Part shown: positions 22,428 through 25,949 of the stretch, in pieces | Position numbering within the stretch: position 1 is the first letter of the stretch | Layout: the number at the start of each line of letters is the position of its first letter | DNA from: a virus | Strand: one strand, 5' to 3' | DNA: 25,949 nt | Virus record (IMG/VR): IMGVR_UViG_3300027144_000222 | Span: 1 to 25,949 of that record | Translations under genes and position numbers: made by a program | The notes under the pieces: generated by a model | What the model was told of the DNA's origin: nothing | Seen by the model: only the letters and a program-made list of their open reading frames with translations | Database searches by the model: none

Positions 22428-22829
22428 TTAACCACGGCGCATCTTCGCAATCTCCAAAATTTGTTCATCATTGATAACAGGCACAGCATTACTCTTATGT
22501 AGAACACTGATGCCCTTGATAAGTGTGCCCGTATAGACTTTTTCTTTACGAGTATAGTTTACACCAATACCATCGCCAGAAGGATATTTTTGCCGGTGGT
22601 CACTGACTTCATATTTAGGCAGAGGTGTACCACGCAACTTGGGTTTATAATTACCTTGACGATATTGCACATATTCGTCGAAGGTCTTGGTGGTTGAACC
22701 GATGCGCTTCATATGCTTGTTGTATTCTACCCAATCCTGGGAATACCGTGCAGTCACACCTTTGTTAGAAGTCTTGCGCTTCTTGGTGTTAGTGGTAGTG
22801 AAAGCATGTGACATAAGTTGCATAGACAT
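22428..22829 (-). CDS. Conserved T4-like phage protein of unknown function (133 aa)
   Basis: This 133-residue basic protein has the blocks YSQDWVEYNKHMKRIG, TKTFDEYVQYRQGNYKPKL, YEVSDHRQKYPSGDGIG and the C-terminal LHKSNAVPVINDEQILEIAK MRRG. I have the impression of a family common in T4-like phages without an assigned role. The ATG at 22829 has AAGGAT 9 bases upstream and lies 31 bases downstream of a strong promoter -10, so it is probably an early gene. It leads the long operon that contains the radical SAM genes. Confidence 0.82.
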   Translation of the reverse strand: MSMQLMSHAFTTTNTKKRKTSNKGVTARYSQDWVEYNKHMKRIGSTTKTFDEYVQYRQGNYKPKLRGTPLPKYEVSDHRQKYPSGDGIGVNYTRKEKVYTGTLIKGISVLHKSNAVPVINDEQILEIAKMRRG

Positions 22830-22859
22830 AATAAAATCCTTTTTCTAACTCAACATACT

Positions 22860-22888
22860 CTTATACCCTATTACGGTAGATATGTCAA
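22860..22888 (-). promoter_or_regulatory. Strong sigma70-like early promoter for the radical SAM operon
   Basis: On the minus strand TTGACA (22883-22888) and TATAAG (22860-22865) are separated by exactly 17 bases, with AGGG directly before the -10. It is divergent from the promoter at 22923-22951, and both share the nine bases TAGGGTATA around the -10. No other promoter of comparable quality is seen until the terminator at 13015. Confidence 0.85.
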
Positions 22889-22922
22889 GCGAAAAATTAT
22901 TATAATTTATGAATAAAGATAC

Positions 22923-22951
22923 TTGACATTTTCAACAAACTAGGGTATAGT
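22923..22951 (+). promoter_or_regulatory. Strong sigma70-like early promoter for the two small rightward genes
   Basis: TTGACA (22923-22928) and TATAGT (22946-22951) are separated by 17 bases. Transcription would start near 22958, about 18 bases before the ATG at 22976. Confidence 0.88.
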
Positions 22952-22975
22952 GAATATATTGTGATGGAGAATGTG

Positions 22976-23170
22976 ATGACTGTTGATGTAATCTCTCGTG
23001 AAGAAGAATTGTTAGAACTCCTCGGAATTCCGTGGAATGGTTGGGGATATGAACTTGAAGAGTTCGCTCAAATAAACTTCGAACTCGAAGCGAATGGTGT
23101 TCCCACTTATAAATCATTCGAGGAATACCTCGAATCCCGTGTTAAATATAAGCAAAGGATGGCAGCATAA
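22976..23170 (+). CDS. Small acidic early protein (64 aa)
   Basis: The ATG at 22976 is chosen because GGAGA (22967-22971) lies at good spacing and an ideal promoter sits immediately upstream; GTG and ATG codons at 22961 and 22964 are in frame but would leave almost no leader. The 64-residue product is acidic (REEELLELLGIPWNGWGYEL, then SFEEYLESRVKYKQRMAA). There is no known domain. Size, acidity and early promoter fit a host-takeover protein, which is an inference. Confidence 0.78.
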   Translation: MTVDVISREEELLELLGIPWNGWGYELEEFAQINFELEANGVPTYKSFEEYLESRVKYKQRMAA

Positions 23171-23340
23171 TGTCTACATCTATTCACGATCAGGAACTCG
23201 ATGAGCACTTCGGTCGAGTTGAAAGCGAACTCAACACACAAGAAGTAACAGAAACTCCTGTTGTGTTTTTCCGATTCAACGAGGAAAAGGACAACCCACT
23301 ACTTACTTGGCCGTGGCACGGTAAACCCCATCGAAGTTAG
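23170..23340 (+). CDS. Small early protein (56 aa), overlapping the cyclase end
   Basis: The ATG at 23170 overlaps the previous stop as TAATG. The 56-residue product begins MSTSIHDQELDEHFGRVESE and ends TWPWHGKPHRS. It runs 38 bases into the 3' end of the adenylate cyclase gene on the other strand. No family is recognised. Translational coupling and the shared promoter support it; the convergent overlap without an obvious terminator is unusual. Confidence 0.68.
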   Translation: MSTSIHDQELDEHFGRVESELNTQEVTETPVVFFRFNEEKDNPLLTWPWHGKPHRS

Positions 23341-25354
23341 CAGGAGGTTCGCCCTCCATGCGCTCTAGCATCATGTCATAGTAATTTACCAACTCTCCTT
23401 GCCAGCACTTCTTTAAGTCGCTGGCAAACTTTTTAGCAACTTCCCAGTTTCCGCTACGGTAAAATCCTAAGAATTTCTTATGTTGTAATTCGCCAGCAGC
23501 ATCAAAGAACGGGAATGCTGTATATATTCTAGCAGGTTCTGTCTTACCCTTCACAGCAATCAGATCAAGTTCTACTACTTGGTATACATCCCCAACCAAT
23601 TCGGCAGTTTGCGGTCCGAGGACGAGTTTGACTCCATAAGGTTTGGATTGACCTTCCAAACGAGCAGCCAGATTAACGCCATCACCCAAGCAAGTATAGT
23701 CAAAACGCTGAGTGCTGCCCATATTACCAACAACCACAGTGGCAGTGTTAATACCAAGACCCATCCCAAAAGCGGGCACACCTTCTCCTTTAATTTCGTC
23801 ATTGAAAGTCTCCAAATCTTTTAGCATCTGAAAGGCAGTTCTTACTGCATCTAACGCATGTTTATTATTATCCAACGGTGCATTCCAGAATGCCATCTGA
23901 GCATCGCCGATATACTTGTCTAGTGTTCCCTTGTTCTCAAGGATTGCTCTTGTCATCACTGTCATGTAGCGATTCATAATCTTTGTCAGACCTTGAACAT
24001 CTTCTCCGTAGTGTTCCGAGATAGTTGTAAAACCACGAACGTCTGTGAACATAATCGACAGTTCTCTAGAGTCACCACCAAGTGTCAGAAGTTCTGGTTG
24101 TCTTTGTAACTGAGCAACGAGATCTGGTGACAGATAGGTTCCGAACTGTTTCTTAATTTGCTGCTTCTGTAGATATTCAGAAATATACTTCGCGGTAAAG
24201 ATGTGAATGTAGATAAGAGCAATAGCAAATATGTTAAATGTTACATCGAACAGAATACCTTTGCTTGCGAACAGATAAACAGGTAGATAGAAATATCCAC
24301 CGAGTAAAACAGCAATATAAATTATAGAGAATTTAAAACGCGAAAGAATAATCAATGCCAGAGCAAGACCAAGAAAAGCCGCAAGATCCGCAAGTTGACT
24401 CCACACAGGAATCGACACAGAGTCTCCATTTATCAGAGTTTCAAGAATACTCGCCTGAAGGACGTGGGGATGTTGCGCACCTGATGGAGTCGCTACAGGG
24501 TTCGCAATTCCAGCAGCAGTTACGCCAAGAATTACAATTTTCCCATCAAGACGAGGAATATCAGAACCTAATTCAACAGATGGAAATACGTAATTGGGAT
24601 TAATGAACGTTCTTCCATATTCATCTGTTTTAATGGTTTCAAACGAAGGAATACGTAATGCCTCAACTCCCGTCTGATTTATCTTCGCTTGATACGAAGG
24701 ATCTCCAGCAGCAACACGCAGCATCTCTAGGGCAAATGCGGGATAGTATTCGCCAGATGATTGCGCTAGAAGAGGAACTCGCCTTACGACCCCATCAGTC
24801 TCAGGTAGGGTTGATGTTATCCCAACACCGACAGCGGCTTCTTGAAGAGATGAGATATTACTTAGAACGCATGGATATTGAGGAAGAAATTCGGTTGCTT
24901 CTCCATCGCCGACTACGGCAACGCCTGTTTTCCGAATTGTCGCACTTGCCCGTGAACAAGAGTCGCTTACCGTCTGACTGAGAACAACTGGATACTGATT
25001 TAAGGTATCCGCAAGAACTCGATCAGTCCCCATCCGATCAGACTCAGGCATAAGTATAGTGCTACCAACAAGAGTAGCCCCTCTAGAATAAATGTCGCTA
25101 ATAATTTGAGCATGGACCTCACGTGGAAACGGCCACTGACCATATTTCTCAATTGCTTTCTCCCCAATATTAACAGTTACAATTTGTTCAGATTGCGTCG
25201 GTGAACCGAGCATCAAATAATCATAAAACTTCAATCTTGTGGATTCAACCAAGTATGGGTTTGCTAGTTTTACTGTTAACAATACCGCAAAAGTAATCAG
25301 TGCCAACCATGGCGAGAGTAAAACTTTTTTAGTTTTTTGTATAAGAGTATCCAT
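23303..25354 (-). CDS. CHASE2-domain adenylate/guanylate cyclase (class III), membrane-bound
   Basis: This 683-residue protein has an N-terminal membrane helix (about residues 13-30, SPWLALITFAVLLTVKLA), an extracellular CHASE2 sensor (about 40-300, with FYDYLMLGSP, YGQWPFPREVHAQIISDIYS, DGVVRRVPLL, GKIVILGVTA), three membrane helices (about 318-395) and a cytoplasmic class III cyclase domain (about 430-590). The catalytic motifs are intact: IMFTDVRGFTTISE with metal-binding Asp, LDKYIGDAQMAFWNAP with the second Asp and the purine-contacting Lys, and FDYTCLGDGVNLAARLEG with the catalytic Asn and Arg. The protein should make cAMP (or cGMP) in response to an external or periplasmic cue. The upstream curlin-like gene overlaps it by 26 bases, so the two are coupled. 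Confidence 0.95.
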   Translation of the reverse strand: MDTLIQKTKKVLLSPWLALITFAVLLTVKLANPYLVESTRLKFYDYLMLGSPTQSEQIVTVNIGEKAIEKYGQWPFPREVHAQIISDIYSRGATLVGSTILMPESDRMGTDRVLADTLNQYPVVLSQTVSDSCSRASATIRKTGVAVVGDGEATEFLPQYPCVLSNISSLQEAAVGVGITSTLPETDGVVRRVPLLAQSSGEYYPAFALEMLRVAAGDPSYQAKINQTGVEALRIPSFETIKTDEYGRTFINPNYVFPSVELGSDIPRLDGKIVILGVTAAGIANPVATPSGAQHPHVLQASILETLINGDSVSIPVWSQLADLAAFLGLALALIILSRFKFSIIYIAVLLGGYFYLPVYLFASKGILFDVTFNIFAIALIYIHIFTAKYISEYLQKQQIKKQFGTYLSPDLVAQLQRQPELLTLGGDSRELSIMFTDVRGFTTISEHYGEDVQGLTKIMNRYMTVMTRAILENKGTLDKYIGDAQMAFWNAPLDNNKHALDAVRTAFQMLKDLETFNDEIKGEGVPAFGMGLGINTATVVVGNMGSTQRFDYTCLGDGVNLAARLEGQSKPYGVKLVLGPQTAELVGDVYQVVELDLIAVKGKTEPARIYTAFPFFDAAGELQHKKFLGFYRSGNWEVAKKFASDLKKCWQGELVNYYDMMLERMEGEPPANFDGVYRATAK

Positions 25355-25949
25355 TACATGGTCCAGTTGTGCATGTTATTTCCATTTTCGCAGAGTCGGT
25401 GGCAGTCAAGTTATTTTGTGTGACAGTTACACCGATTCCAGGACTATTTAGTAAAAGTTGAAATTGCTTTGCAAAAGCACCTATTTGAGTAACAGATGCA
25501 GTAACTCCACCGAATGGTGCGCTGATATCTAAAAAGTGGTTAGCACTTCCTTGTTGTAAGGTACTGATATTATTAGAGTTTCCTAAAGCATTGATAAACA
25601 ATGATTTTCCTCCAGCATCTTTTTGTTGTGCTGAGATTTGATTGCCTAAACCATTAGTGATTATCTCGGCATATTTGCTGCCTTGTTGTTGTGTTAAGGA
25701 GACTACGTTGTTATTACCAGTAACTGAAACTTCTGCCAAGTTCTTACCGATTGGAGTTGTTGTCGTTCCTTGGTTGATAGTAACACTGTTGCCGCTGCCA
25801 TTAATCGTCATTGCTTGCGCACCATTCACGCCACGAATTTGATTCTGCTTAGAGAACTGTTCGATGTAAACAGAATTACTAGAACCAGTTACGTTGAGGT
25901 AAATGGAGTTTTGTGTAATCGCATTTGTTTGATTAATCTTCAATGATTG
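25329..25949 (-). CDS. Curlin-like / beta-repeat protein (partial, 5' end outside window)
   Basis: The frame is open to the window edge, and the apparent TTG start at 25943 is probably not real, since codons continue beyond it. At least 206 residues show degenerate repeats of about 20-23 residues with Asn-x-(Val/Ile)-x-(Ile/Leu)-x-Gln, for example GSGNSVTINQG, GNNNVVSLTQQQG, GNQISAQQ, NSNNISTLQQG, VTASVTQIG and GVTVTQNN. This resembles CsgA/CsgB curli repeats (Q-G-N ladders), so a secreted amyloid-like or adhesive product is likely. The C-terminus ends CTTGPCNGYSYTKN, with two cysteines. It overlaps the cyclase start. The N-terminal signal cannot be seen. Confidence 0.75.
   Translation of the reverse strand, partial: QSLKINQTNAITQNSIYLNVTGSSNSVYIEQFSKQNQIRGVNGAQAMTINGSGNSVTINQGTTTTPIGKNLAEVSVTGNNNVVSLTQQQGSKYAEIITNGLGNQISAQQKDAGGKSLFINALGNSNNISTLQQGSANHFLDISAPFGGVTASVTQIGAFAKQFQLLLNSPGIGVTVTQNNLTATDSAKMEITCTTGPCNGYSYTKN

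Noticed and set aside
24355-24981. Two Gln/Leu-rich plus-strand open frames (24355-24603 and 24658-24981)
   Set aside because: They lie fully inside the well-supported cyclase gene on the other strand and their composition is that of its antisense.
25334-25352. TATAAGAGTAT on the plus strand at the cyclase start, like two promoters in this window
   Set aside because: It has no TTGACA at the right distance and faces into antisense of the curlin-like gene; probably chance.
1-25949. CRISPR arrays, insertion sequences, transposase or integrase genes
   Set aside because: No spaced repeat arrays, terminal inverted repeats or recombinase motifs were seen.

Overview
The window is part of a T4-like myophage (contractile-tailed phage) genome. 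The evidence is a set of core T4-type genes: baseplate wedge gp53, tail tube cap gp48, head completion gp4, a gp54/gp19-fold tube protein, a gp26/gp51-type baseplate hub protein, gp32 single-strand binding protein, gp59 helicase loader and gp33 late-transcription coactivator. PhoH, an A-type Fe-S carrier and a PD-(D/E)XK exonuclease accompany them, as is typical of environmental relatives. The host is probably an alphaproteobacterium. This is inferred from a circularly permuted, two-piece tmRNA with an ANDN-type tag, the arrangement typical of that class, and from a SleB-type cell-wall hydrolase used as endolysin.

Layout. (1) Positions 1-2433 on the minus strand: baseplate genes (a partial hub-like protein, gp53, gp48) behind a late-type TATAAATA promoter. 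(2) Positions 2496-7474 on the plus strand: gp4, a 40-residue basic protein, an unrecognised 192-residue protein, gp54, gp26 with a probable -1 frameshift extension, and a probable tape measure, ending at a hairpin terminator shared with the facing gene. (3) Positions 7506-10624 on the minus strand: endolysin, DNA methylase-like protein, gp33, gp59, a 55-residue protein and gp32, with a repeat array in the gp32 leader. (4) Positions 10696-11167 on the minus strand: a permuted tmRNA gene with its own promoter and terminator. (5) Positions 11173-12190 on the minus strand: exonuclease and A-type carrier behind a sigma70-like promoter. PhoH (12230-12985) follows upstream. (6) Positions 13015-22888 on the minus strand: one long unit from a strong sigma70-like promoter to a hairpin terminator. 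It holds a conserved phage protein, a methyltransferase, a 26-residue ORF, four radical SAM proteins, an SGNH-like hydrolase, a 34-residue ORF, a NodU-type carbamoyltransferase and two small phage genes. (7) Positions 22923-23340 on the plus strand: two small early genes. (8) Positions 23303-25949 on the minus strand: a membrane CHASE2 adenylate cyclase behind a curlin-like repeat protein that runs off the window.

The most unusual block is the radical SAM/carbamoyltransferase operon. Nearly all its internal junctions are ATGA or 8-base overlaps, so the products are probably made together and act in one modification pathway whose substrate cannot be read from sequence. The A-type carrier encoded about 2.4 kb away could help supply Fe-S clusters to those enzymes. 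The phage also appears to bring its own trans-translation RNA and a second-messenger enzyme, so it carries several tools for reshaping host physiology.
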